Positions 17,685 to 25,178 of a stretch of DNA of 64,000 nucleotides are shown piece by piece (within the stretch, counting starts at the first letter, position 1; each line of letters starts with the position of its first letter). Made by a program: the position numbers and the translations under genes. Origin of the DNA: Clostridia bacterium UC5.1-1E11 (GTDB lineage Bacteria; Bacillota; Clostridia; Oscillospirales; Acutalibacteraceae); NCBI GenBank assembly GCA_001305115.1, contig BCAA01000003.1, positions 62,001 through 126,000 of the forward strand, written 5' to 3'. The notes under the pieces are model-generated. The model saw only the letters and a list, made by a program, of their open reading frames with translations, did no database searches and was not told where the DNA came from.

Positions 17685-18254
17685 TCATTTACGATTTTTC
17701 TTATGCTGATTTGCCCAGTAAGATTTTACAGGGATTCTTCTTCTTTTTATGTCCTCCATAAATTCTTCTTTGTCAATATTACTATCAATGGTAAATAATT
17801 TTTCTCCATTTACATATACACGCATAGAACCTTTCTTTCTCTCGCAATAGGTAATATCTTCAAAGTGAAAAGTTCTCTTTCTTCCAAAAGTTGAACGCCA
17901 TGTGATTTCATCTCCGTTCACTTCCAGTTTCCACATAATCATGTTCAATGAGCCGATTAAAGAAACAATAAAGAAAATACTAAAACCAATTGGTGGCAAT
18001 AAATCATCTTGTTGAATAGCACTGGCTACCGTAGCTCCCCCAAAAAGAAACACCGCCAATACAAAAAACATAGTAAGTACTTTTTCGGTTTTTATTATAT
18101 AATGCGTCCTAATTATTCCCTTTTTCTGTTCTTCCTCTCGTTCTTTAGCTCTCTTTTGTTGAAGATTTACAAGATATTTCAAAAGAAGAAGTACAACTAA
18201 ATAGGGACCTATTTGTGTAATTATATTCAAACACATTCGTAAAAAATTATTCAT
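17685..18254 (-). CDS. Three-TM protein with PH-like C-terminal domain, cassette gene (DUF6560-like)
   Basis: A 189-residue protein starting MNNFLRMCLNIITQIGPYLV at ATG 18254. TM helices are at about residues 10-30, 60-78 and 88-108. The C-terminal about 80 residues (KLEVNGDEITWRSTFGRKRT, FEDITYCERKKGSMRVYVNG) look like a bacterial PH-like domain of the kind in DUF6560 proteins. Membrane-anchored, cytoplasmic PH-like module; no known role. Same cassette flanks as its neighbours. Confidence 0.68.
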   Translation of the reverse strand: MNNFLRMCLNIITQIGPYLVVLLLLKYLVNLQQKRAKEREEEQKKGIIRTHYIIKTEKVLTMFFVLAVFLFGGATVASAIQQDDLLPPIGFSIFFIVSLIGSLNMIMWKLEVNGDEITWRSTFGRKRTFHFEDITYCERKKGSMRVYVNGEKLFTIDSNIDKEEFMEDIKRRRIPVKSYWANQHKKNRK

Positions 18255-18331
18255 TTTTGCCCTCCATAGTTCCAGCTATATAAAAATGATTGTTTGAAAT
18301 CGAGTATTAAAAACCTCAATTTTTCATATCT

Positions 18332-18363
18332 CATTATACTTCATCAACTTAAAGAATGGAAGA
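18332..18363. repeat. Repeat B, copy 4
   Basis: The fourth copy of the 32-bp box (CATTATACTTCATCAACTTAA...GGAAGA), upstream of the gene 17685-18254. Confidence 0.8.
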
Positions 18364-18518
18364 AAAAATTTTGTGTACAGAGTTCCTGTTCAAGCCTTGT
18401 AACGCACATTTCCGCAAAATCCATAGTCCCCGATACTTTCCTCACAGGCGATAGGCAACGGTCAAAACATCAGGTCTGCACCTGACATTTTAACCGCATA
18501 TCAGCCCTGATTATCACA

Positions 18519-19034
18519 TTATCCCTGCTGGCTGTTCAGCCCATGCTTTTTCGCATATTCGCTGGCTTTCTGTCTGCGTTCCTCACTGTAAGGCGGCAGG
18601 AAACGGATAGACAGACGGGACTTTGCCAGCTCATAAGAAACACCGCCTTGAACATTGGATTTTTCCAGTCGGCAAAGGTCAGGGTACTTCTTAGCAAAAG
18701 CAGCCAACCTCTTTTTCAATCCGGCGTTGTGGGTGTAGATATTTGCCTTGTCCTCGCCCTCATTAAAGAGAACGATTGTTTCTTTCTCAATCTTCGTCAG
18801 TCTCGTCATAGCAGCCCTCCCTATGGTTTTCAACACACGCAGCTTGCAGTAAAAGCAGCGATACCACCTTTCAACACCCTCAGCACTCAGCTTGACGGAA
18901 AGCATATAAAACAGCTTCTTCGCCACTGGATCGGGTGCAAGGGCAGCTACCATACGCAAACGCTCGACAGTTGCTTTCAGGTTCGGACAGCCAAAGGCAT
19001 AAAGGGCTTCCATTTCATTCCGGTTCATCTTCAT
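18519..19034 (-). CDS. IME accessory protein (two element ORFs joined in one frame)
   Basis: A 171-residue frame from ATG 19034 (site AAGGAGG). The first 76 residues (MKMNRNEMEALYAFGCPNLK, WYRCFYCKLRVLKTIGR) and the rest (MTRLTKIEKETIVLFNEGED, ending SIRFLPPYSEERRQKASEYA) resemble two separate small ORFs I recall from Tn4451-like elements. An internal start ATG 18811 has its own GGGAGGG site, so the second part is probably also made alone (18519-18811). Functions are unknown. It lies between the recombinase/TnpV genes and the cassette array. Confidence 0.65.
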   Translation of the reverse strand: MKMNRNEMEALYAFGCPNLKATVERLRMVAALAPDPVAKKLFYMLSVKLSAEGVERWYRCFYCKLRVLKTIGRAAMTRLTKIEKETIVLFNEGEDKANIYTHNAGLKKRLAAFAKKYPDLCRLEKSNVQGGVSYELAKSRLSIRFLPPYSEERRQKASEYAKKHGLNSQQG

Positions 19035-19143
19035 TGTGTTTTCCTCCTTAAAGTTTGATAAATGAAAAGCGACAGACACTTCATAAGGAAATACCTGTCG
19101 CTTCGTTTACGATACAAATTTGTTGGTTTTGGACTTGATAAAA

Positions 19144-19527
19144 TCAGCAGTAAATCATTTCCTGTCTGATGATTTCTTCGGCTCGGTTACGGATAGAGTT
19201 CATGGACTGTACCCACAACATCTGATTGTCTGCTTTCATGGTTTCGGTCACGCCCTCGGCTTGTTTCATCTGCTCAATGATAAGGCTGCACCTTTCCGTT
19301 GCCTGTTCGTCCAGGTCAGCAAGGTAAGTATGCAGTTCGCCGGATAAACAGAGGGCAGAGAACCTTGTAGGGCGGTACTGCTCCAAATATGTCCTGTGCA
19401 GTCTGCCCCACATACCGATAGGGCGGTGTTCCTCCGGTAGCTTCAAGTCCGGCACATAGTAATCGCCCACAAGAACATAGTCCAGACCGTTGCTTTTGTC
19501 ATGGATTCGTGATTTCAATTCTGTCAT
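19144..19527 (-). CDS. tnpV: TnpV-type transposon-encoded protein
   Basis: A 127-residue protein; ATG 19527 overlaps the recombinase stop (ATGA) and uses the site AAAGGAG. Motifs YVPDLKLPEEHRPIGMWGRL, YLADLDEQATERCSLIIEQM and a C-terminus NSIRNRAEEIIRQEMIY are those of TnpV of Tn4451/Tn4453. The role is not established; it is always next to the large serine recombinase, which it may assist. Confidence 0.85.
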   Translation of the reverse strand: MTELKSRIHDKSNGLDYVLVGDYYVPDLKLPEEHRPIGMWGRLHRTYLEQYRPTRFSALCLSGELHTYLADLDEQATERCSLIIEQMKQAEGVTETMKADNQMLWVQSMNSIRNRAEEIIRQEMIYC

Positions 19528-21464
19528 GCTATTTTTTCTCCTTTCACTTTTTGCCGATTTGATTTGCTTGTGACGTTCTGTTCAACACACACATTGCTAT
19601 CAGAACTTTTTTCTTCTGCTATACGCTCATGCTCCGCAAATTCTTTTGATTTCTCACGAATCTTTTTCATATACTTACGATTGGATTCTCGTTTTCTGCG
19701 AAGTCGTTCCGCCTCTTTTTCAGCAGCAATCCTTTCTTCCTCTGTTGGTTCATGCTGCTCCACAGGTACTTGAAATTGCCCGACATAGTTAAGATATATC
19801 TCCACCTCTGTGGTGCGGTCTTCACCTTTTCCTTGTGGCTCGTGAACCAGAATTTTGTCGATAAATTCATTTATCATGGCAGGAGTAAGTTCTGTAATGT
19901 TCTCATACTTTTTGACCAGCTTTAGAAAACGCTCCACATTATTTTGACCGCCTATAATCCGTTGCATATCAGCGGTGTCAGTCTCAATAATCTTGTTCAG
20001 CTCGTTCTGCTCATTTTCATAATCAGTAAGCATACTCTGAAAAAGTCTGTCCGGCAATCTTCCAATCACATTATCTTCATAGATTTTCCTGATAAGCATA
20101 TCCAGTTCGTGAACTCGCTTCTGATTTCTTTCAATGCGGTTTTTTACAGTTTCAGAAACAGCAATATCTTTCATCGCCGATTCTTCTTGCAGAGAATAGA
20201 CAAACTCCTGCTCATTCAAAGAAACATAATGGCAAGTCTCCTGTATGGTTTTCAGAATGATGCTTTTAAGTGCTTTTGTTGAAATATGGTGGCAAGTACA
20301 GTGACGATCATACTTCTGATAAGCAAGATTATAAGTGGAACATTCATAACAATCTGCCGGATTGGAATAACTTGTCCTTTTTTCGCCTTTGGCAGTATAG
20401 TATATTCTTTCTCGCCCTTTCCGCTGCCTGTGATTATACATCGGCGCACCACAATCAGCACAGTAAATCTTTCCGGTCAGAACATTAGGCTCGCCCATAG
20501 GATCTGCTTTTCTTACATTCTGTCTTAACTTTTGAGCAAGCAGCCATGTTTCTTCATCGACAATAGGCTCTTGTGTATCATCAAAAACCACCCAATCTTC
20601 CTTGTCTGCCCTTTTCGTCTTTTTGTCCTTATAGGAATTTTTGAATGTCCTGAAGTTGACAGTCTTTCCGATATACTCTGGTCGGGCAATCTGAGTAGTA
20701 ACCTGATTTCCTCGCCACATATACGGATTTTCTTTGTCATAGTTGCTTGCATGATTTCCAAGTCCCTTTTTTCCAAGATAATAAGACGGTCTTTCTATTT
20801 TTTCTTCTGAAAGTTCTCTTGCTATCTGATAAGGTCCTTTTCCCTCAATAGTCATGCGATAAATTCTGCGGACTACTTCAGCAGCTTCTTCATCAATAAT
20901 CCAATGGTCGGGGTTTTCGGGGTCTTTCAAATAGCCGTATGGTGGGATATTACTTGTATGAGCGTTGCCGGAAGAACCTCTGGATTTCAGTACAGCTTTA
21001 ATTTTCTTACTTGTGTCCCTGACAAACCACTCATTCATGATATTCAGAAAAGGGGCAAACTCACTGGTTTCTTGACGGTCACTGTCAATACCATTATTGA
21101 TTGCTATAAATCGAACTTCCTTTTCTCTAAACAGAATGTCAGTGAAAAAACCTACTTGCAGATGATCTCTGCCGATTCTGGACATATCCTTGCAGATACA
21201 GGCAGTGATTTCTCCGTTTTTAACACCTTCAACAAGTCTGTTCCATGAAGGTCTGTCAAAGGTCGCTCCACTCCAACCATCATCGGTAAAATGAACAAGA
21301 TTCGTAAAGCCATGTTTTATAGCATAATCTTCAAGCATTTGCTTTTGATGAACGATACTGTTACTCTCTCCAGCATTATCATCATCACGAGACAGTCTTT
21401 CATACAAAGCAGTAATGCCATTGCTTTTATCTTTTTTCTTCTCATGCTGAACTCCTTTCTTCAA
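19524..21464 (-). CDS. tnpX: Large serine recombinase, TnpX-type
   Basis: A 646-residue protein. The resolvase domain has the catalytic Ser in YERLSRDDDNAGES (Ser25) and later CKDMSRIGRDHLQVG. A recombinase domain (YGYLKDPENPDHWIIDEEAA) and a zinc ribbon (CADCGAPMYNHRQ ... CSTYN) follow, then a coiled coil. It excises and inserts the element at GA sites through a circular intermediate (TnpX/TndX family knowledge). The raw frame starts at TTG 21464 (AAGGAG 10 nt upstream). A better ATG with AAAGGAG just inside is out of frame by one A in an A6 tract, so the start is uncertain. Confidence 0.88.
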   Translation of the reverse strand: MKKGVQHEKKKDKSNGITALYERLSRDDDNAGESNSIVHQKQMLEDYAIKHGFTNLVHFTDDGWSGATFDRPSWNRLVEGVKNGEITACICKDMSRIGRDHLQVGFFTDILFREKEVRFIAINNGIDSDRQETSEFAPFLNIMNEWFVRDTSKKIKAVLKSRGSSGNAHTSNIPPYGYLKDPENPDHWIIDEEAAEVVRRIYRMTIEGKGPYQIARELSEEKIERPSYYLGKKGLGNHASNYDKENPYMWRGNQVTTQIARPEYIGKTVNFRTFKNSYKDKKTKRADKEDWVVFDDTQEPIVDEETWLLAQKLRQNVRKADPMGEPNVLTGKIYCADCGAPMYNHRQRKGRERIYYTAKGEKRTSYSNPADCYECSTYNLAYQKYDRHCTCHHISTKALKSIILKTIQETCHYVSLNEQEFVYSLQEESAMKDIAVSETVKNRIERNQKRVHELDMLIRKIYEDNVIGRLPDRLFQSMLTDYENEQNELNKIIETDTADMQRIIGGQNNVERFLKLVKKYENITELTPAMINEFIDKILVHEPQGKGEDRTTEVEIYLNYVGQFQVPVEQHEPTEEERIAAEKEAERLRRKRESNRKYMKKIREKSKEFAEHERIAEEKSSDSNVCVEQNVTSKSNRQKVKGEKIA

Positions 21465-21492
21465 TTCCTATCCACTCCTTACGCTCACAAAA

Positions 21493-21511
21493 TATCACAT
21501 CCGTGTAGGGT
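21493..21511. other. Right attachment junction of the IME
   Basis: Plus strand: ATATCACA-TC-CGTGTAGGG, where TC is at 21500-21501 and CGTGTAGGG resumes topB. Joined with GGTGTCC at 9809-9815 it restores the topB target. Confidence 0.8.
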
Positions 21512-22605
21512 TTTGGGAGCGAAGTGAAGTGTTCGGTGATGGAGGCGGAGACCGGTTCAAAAACCTGCCCATCCGTCAAGGCCGGGAGGACACTCTCGGT
21601 ATCTTCATCCTCCGGTTTCTCCTTCAGGGAGGAACGGAATATCTCCGGGATGGCCAGCCCTGGGAAAGCACCTGCTTTCCCTTTGCTGTGAAGGTATGTC
21701 CGCCGCAGTCAAAGGCGGCCGTGACCGTCTCGTACACAAAGGGTTCCGCCGCACACAGCAGCTTACAGCAGACCAACAGAAGGATATTACGCTCGCCCAC
21801 AGGCAGCCCCGGCACATCCGCTTTCTCCAGTTCCAGCGTCGGCAAGATCGCATGGTGGTCGGATACCTCCTTATCGTTCACCCGCGCCGCAACATCGGGG
21901 AAAAACTCCGAGCAGGCGTCCCGGATGGCCTGGGCGTTCTCCGGGGAAACAATGCGGTCGCTGACCGCCTCAGCCCCCTCCAGCGCCAAGCGCACATGAT
22001 GGTATTTCTCCTTGCGGACCAGGACGATCTTACTGTCCTGGTCGGCCAGCATCGCCAGGGTGCGGTGGTAGAGGACGGAAAACAAGCGGCTCGCATTGAT
22101 GCCGATGAGCCAGTCTGCCTTTTGGCGGCAGAGCGCCGACTGATACAGCGGGTCATAGTCCCCGCCGGGGCGCAGGTCGGCAAAGCCCTCCCGGATCGCC
22201 GCATCCTCCATCGAAGAAATCCAGAGGCGGGAGAAAGACTTGGAACATCCGGCGGCTTCATAGACGAGCCGGAAGATCAGCTCGCCCTAGCGCCCCGCGT
22301 CGCAGGCGTTGACCAGCTCCGTCACATCGGGGCGTTCCATCGGGGATCGGAAAATGTGGAATTGGGTGGCCTTTTCCTCGGACACCACATAGCGGAAGGG
22401 GTTGGGCAGAATGGGAAGGTCCTCATACCACCACTTTTATATCGGTCATCGTAGGCGGCCGCGTCTGCCAGCCCCACCAAATGCCCGATGCACCAGGAAA
22501 TGAGATACCCATTTCCTTCAAAATAGCCGTCGCCCTGGATGTGACATCCAGGGCCGACGCGATACTCTTTGCTACATTCAGTTTTTCGCAGATTATAAGC
22601 AACAT
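21500..22605 (-). pseudogene. topB: DNA topoisomerase III (TopB), 5' part, with amber and frameshifts
   Basis: ATG 22605 (site AGGAGGAG) starts MLLIICEKLNVAKSIASAL. Later frames give GYLISWCIGHLVGLADAAAY, VTELVNACDAGR, FSRLWISSMEDAAIREGF, RKEKYHHVRLALEGAEAVSD and ITEHFTSLPKPYT. An amber codon at 22287-22289 stands where DAGREGELIF should have Glu, and at least three frame breaks of the single-base-loss kind are present. The 3' part is at 9158-9817. TopB of conjugative elements relaxes transferred DNA. The mutations plus IME insertion make it non-functional. Confidence 0.85.
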
Positions 22606-22622
22606 AGTTTCTCCTCCTCTGT

Positions 22623-22651
22623 GTTGTTTTACAGAGAATTTTTTGGTATAA
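22623..22651 (+). promoter_or_regulatory. Promoter of the Cys-rich HTH-like cargo gene
   Basis: TTGTTT and TATAAT are spaced by 17 bp, 28 bp upstream of the TTG start. It lies divergently next to the topB ribosome site. Confidence 0.65.
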
Positions 22652-22678
22652 TATAAATTATAGAAAGGGGGGCTTGTT

Positions 22679-23461
22679 TTGGAAGTTCTCAAACAGTGCA
22701 AAACATGTGAATTTAATTTTTCTGGAATATGTGCAGGACACGGTAATACATACAAATATGGAGAAGCCATCTCAGATGATACCCTCTCTTGTGATGATTG
22801 GAGCGTAGGGTTTGACTATTTTGCAGAGATAACAAAAAATGCTCCCTGGTATATTAGAGAGCCATATCGAGATTCTAGAATAGACTACTCAACATTTGAA
22901 AAACTATTTGAAGCTGATGCAGCTGGAGAGGCTATCGAAGTCAATATATTTGATGCAATACGGAAAATATATGGCTTGAGTCTTGTTGATTTAGCTGTTT
23001 TGCTCAATGTCACTTTTGGTGTAATGTATCGTGCACGGAGTGTTGGTACTCCGGCCAAACGGATAAAGACTTTTTCGCAAGTATTGTGCATCCCTGTGGA
23101 ATTTTTCAAAAAGATGACAACTCATGACTTTGAACAACTTCGAAAATGCAAAGCAAAATTCGAAGAGAGCATCAATGTTGAAACTGTTTTGAAAAACACA
23201 CCAGAATGGAAACAAAAACTTATAAACCAAGTCGTCAACACCCTACATTGTCCTATACATTTTGCAAAGGTAATTGCGCGTATAGATAAATTGAACTGGG
23301 AAAAAGATGACAGCGATGCTCTTAATAACAGCGAAAAGTTGCTAGTCGATTATATTTCAAAAGCGGCATCCAAAAATCGACAAACACTGATTTCTCTGGA
23401 ATACTCATTGGATATAGCTGCCTTGTCACACATTCGCACCACATACCTCAATAACGAGTAG
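22679..23461 (+). CDS. Hypothetical protein with N-terminal Cys cluster and HTH-like segment
   Basis: A 260-residue protein; start TTG 22679 behind AAAGGGGGG. The N-terminus has CKTCEFNFSGICAGHGN and a later Cys before DDW (pattern CxxC-x8-C ... C), probably a metal site. Residues about 95-130 (YGLSLVDLAVLLNVTFGVMY) read like a helix-turn-helix. No family was recognised. It has its own promoter and terminator and is AT-rich, sitting between topB and the DUF4366 remnant on the opposite strand. It is a stand-alone cargo unit, possibly a defence or regulatory gene (speculation). Confidence 0.65.
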   Translation: MEVLKQCKTCEFNFSGICAGHGNTYKYGEAISDDTLSCDDWSVGFDYFAEITKNAPWYIREPYRDSRIDYSTFEKLFEADAAGEAIEVNIFDAIRKIYGLSLVDLAVLLNVTFGVMYRARSVGTPAKRIKTFSQVLCIPVEFFKKMTTHDFEQLRKCKAKFEESINVETVLKNTPEWKQKLINQVVNTLHCPIHFAKVIARIDKLNWEKDDSDALNNSEKLLVDYISKAASKNRQTLISLEYSLDIAALSHIRTTYLNNE

Positions 23462-23469
23462 ACAGACCT

Positions 23470-23499
23470 AACCCGCCGTCCGAAACGGACGGCGGGTTT
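23470..23499 (+). terminator. Terminator of the Cys-rich cargo gene
   Basis: A perfect 13-bp stem AACCCGCCGTCCG aaa CGGACGGCGGGTT starting 9 bases after the stop codon, followed by TTTC. Confidence 0.7.
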
Positions 23500-23539
23500 C
23501 ATGCTCTCGCTGTTATTCTTGTCCCCCTCTCTGCTAATT

Positions 23540-23755
23540 TCAGAAACATTTTTCGTTTTCGTATTCCTCGTCCTCAAACTCATAATCGTCCGGGTTGGCG
23601 CTGACCTTTGCGCCCTGTTTGGGCTTGATGAACTTGATGTAGGCGAAAGCTCCGCCGCCGCCCAGGGCCGCCAGCAGCAGGATCAGCACCAGGCGCCGCC
23701 GCTGCCGGAAAAGAGGCTGACGTGGGTCAATGTGGTATTGATTTTGTATCTCACC
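23540..23755 (-). pseudogene. Chimeric scar: 5' end of a cytosine methyltransferase joined to the 3' end of a DUF4366 gene
   Basis: On the minus strand AGGAGGTGAG precedes a frame reading NTTLTHVSLFSGSGG, the usual start of C5 methyltransferases (THVSLFSGIGG). It has ATC where ATG is expected and stops after 2 more codons. In another frame the sequence continues LVLILLLAALGGGG, YIKFIKPKQGAK and an acidic end, the C-terminus of DUF4366 proteins of Tn1549-like ICEs. A deletion between GC-rich stretches near 23690 therefore seems to have removed most of dcm, DUF4315 and DUF4366 (inference). Confidence 0.55.
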
Positions 23756-23770
23756 TCCTGATTTTGAGCA

Positions 23771-23807
23771 TAAGAAAACCCGCTTCATTTTGAAGCGGGT
23801 TTTCTTA
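23771..23807 (-). terminator. Terminator of the Mrr-like nuclease gene
   Basis: A perfect stem TAAGAAAACCCGCTTCA ttt TGAAGCGGGTTTTCTTA that overlaps the nuclease stop codon. A related sequence (CATAAGAAAACCCGC) follows the next cargo gene at 25144. Confidence 0.8.
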
Positions 23808-24727
23808 TATGCCTTCGGGTAGCATAGACAGTTGCCTTACTCTTTCTAATTCCTCCTCAGATTGATGTCTAAATACATACTGAGATATTGCAATCAAGAT
23901 TTGTTTGTATTCCTCAAGTCCTTGATCGTCAAACTCGAGATTATTGCTATGTAGCTGGTTAATTATTGCCATATTTTTCTGCAAATAGATCGTTGGTATC
24001 ATCAAATCATTTACATCATTCCATCCTGTATAAGTACCACGCGAAGCGTAAAAGGCCTCCATTTTGTAGTCACAATTTCCGCGACACGCAGCATAACAGT
24101 GAACGCACTTATGCGCATGGGGATCCATCACAAAACCGATGATACCATGATCTGAGTGCTTGGAATCCAGTATATCTTGTCCACATACAGCACAATTAAG
24201 AGGTTGATATATTGCCAGTATTTTTGAGGGCGTATTTCGGTTTCAAGCCAAGCCTTATACGAAACCGGGAAATATCGTCTAAATAGTTCATAGCGTTTAT
24301 GATTTAGTATAAACGCCTCTATTTTTTCCTTATCAAAGATTTGAATTTTATATCGATCATTGTAAGAATCAAGGCGAGCATTTAATCCACTACTTGCTAG
24401 TGTGGAATAAAACCCGATAAAACCATTAGCTTTAAACTGTCCTAACCGATCCGATATATTAGTTTCATCATCAGGCGTAACAGATTTCCCTGAATGAGCC
24501 TTATGCTTGCAACTGACCAGCCATATTGTACGATTTTCGCTGAGAGTACCAAGCTGTCGTTCCTCAGCAAGAATATCTTTGCCACCGTCTGCTCCACGGC
24601 TTGGTTCAGATAAAATTTCAAAACTCAAGATTTCAGTAAGGAAATCCCTAGCAAATAGTTCAAATGAGTCTTGATTACCCGATGCAATATGAGCTTCGGG
24701 TATTTCGCAAAAGTTAATGCATGGCAT
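23805..24727 (-). CDS. Mrr-like restriction endonuclease with C-terminal Cys motif, frameshifted
   Basis: ATG 24727 (site GGTGGGAT) starts MPCINFCEIPEAHIASGN. The core has SFELFARDFLTEIL, then RGADGGKDI and WLVSCKHKAH, i.e. the D...(x)CxK arrangement of Mrr-type PD-(D/E)xK nucleases. After LETEIRPQK the frame breaks near 24227; the next frame reads NCAVCGQDILDSKH, HAHKCVHCYAACRGNCD, a probable zinc-binding module, ending at 23805. One lost base joins the two. Type IV enzymes of this kind cut modified foreign DNA (family knowledge). It is a cargo gene in the ICE, AT-rich, with its own terminator. Confidence 0.68.
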
Positions 24728-24813
24728 AATATCCCACCGTTCATACAAACATTATTGTTTATAATATCATCTCCTCGTACTTAATAAAAGGGCATAAGCA
24801 GAAATATTATTAT

Positions 24814-25118
24814 CTACTCGTCCTCATGTTCCACATAGAAGGCGTCCAGCTCGCACAGCTCCAGGGCCTTCAGCCGGGCAAGGTCGGCCTTGTCTCCGAA
24901 CACCAGGTAGTGGTCGGGGATGCTCCAGCGGTCAAACATCTGGTCGGTAATTTCGCCGTACCGCCGGGCGGTATCGATCAGGTTCTCCATGTCCCGGCGG
25001 TCCTTGATCTTCCCGGCAAGGAAGGCCAGCTGGTGGAGTAGCCCGTAGAGATACACTTCCTCGTCAATGTGCGCCTCGTAGGTTTTTCCTCGATGACATA
25101 CAGCTTTTCCTGTTCCAT
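24814..25118 (-). pseudogene. Conserved ICE backbone ORF, frameshifted
   Basis: ATG 25118 (site AAGGAG) starts MEQEKLYVIEEK. After that an A5 tract shifts the frame, and the protein continues YLYGLLHQLAFLAGKIKDRR and YLVFGDKADLARLKALELCE to 24814. One more A would give KTYEAHIDEEV and a 101-residue protein. I recall such a short acidic protein between virB4 and the DUF4315/DUF4366 genes of Tn1549-like elements; its function is unknown. It may be intact if the missing A is an assembly error. Confidence 0.6.
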
Positions 25119-25150
25119 TTCATGCTCCTTCTTGAATTTTGGGCATAAGA

Positions 25151-25174
25151 AAACCCGCCCCAATTGGCGGGTTT
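25151..25174 (-). terminator. Terminator of the two-TM cargo gene
   Basis: AAACCCGCC / GGCGGGTTT stem just after the stop codon of 25179-25850, in the same orientation and with the same flank (CATAAG before AAAACCCGC) as the terminator at 23771. Confidence 0.65.
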
Positions 25175-25178
25175 GTCA

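Larger units (their letters stand above)
17549..18453. mobile_element. Right-array cassette III (one gene)
   Basis: R flank 17549-17658, gene 17685-18254, repeat B 18332-18363, L flank 18372-18453. The L flank here ends at CACAGGCGATA and is followed by element sequence rather than by R, so it marks the right end of the array. Confidence 0.6.
9816..21501. mobile_element. Tn4451-like integrative mobilizable element (11,684 bp) inserted in topB
   Basis: The element is bounded by a TC dinucleotide (GA on the topB coding strand) at 9816-9817 and 21500-21501. Removing 11,684 bp restores the topB codons for PKPYTEDTLLSAM without loss or gain of a base. Encoded in order on the minus strand are: serine recombinase (TnpX-type), TnpV, an accessory ORF, cassette array, MOBV relaxase with oriT hairpin, cassette array, CHC2 primase, VapE helicase, repeat cluster and TnpW-like protein. 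GA is the crossover dinucleotide described for TnpX/TndX recombinases (established knowledge), which supports the boundaries. It lacks conjugation genes, so it would need a helper. Confidence 0.88.

Noticed and set aside
12257-18453. Integron-type cassette array
   Set aside because: The repeats lack the short core and imperfect palindrome of attC sites, no tyrosine integrase is present, and genes run with their terminators inside the flank.
809-22289. Recoding of TAG as an amino acid (four in-frame ambers)
   Set aside because: The expected residues differ (Tyr, Lys, Trp, Glu) and TAG ends several intact genes here (for example the GGDEF protein and the RluA-type gene), so it is a normal stop.
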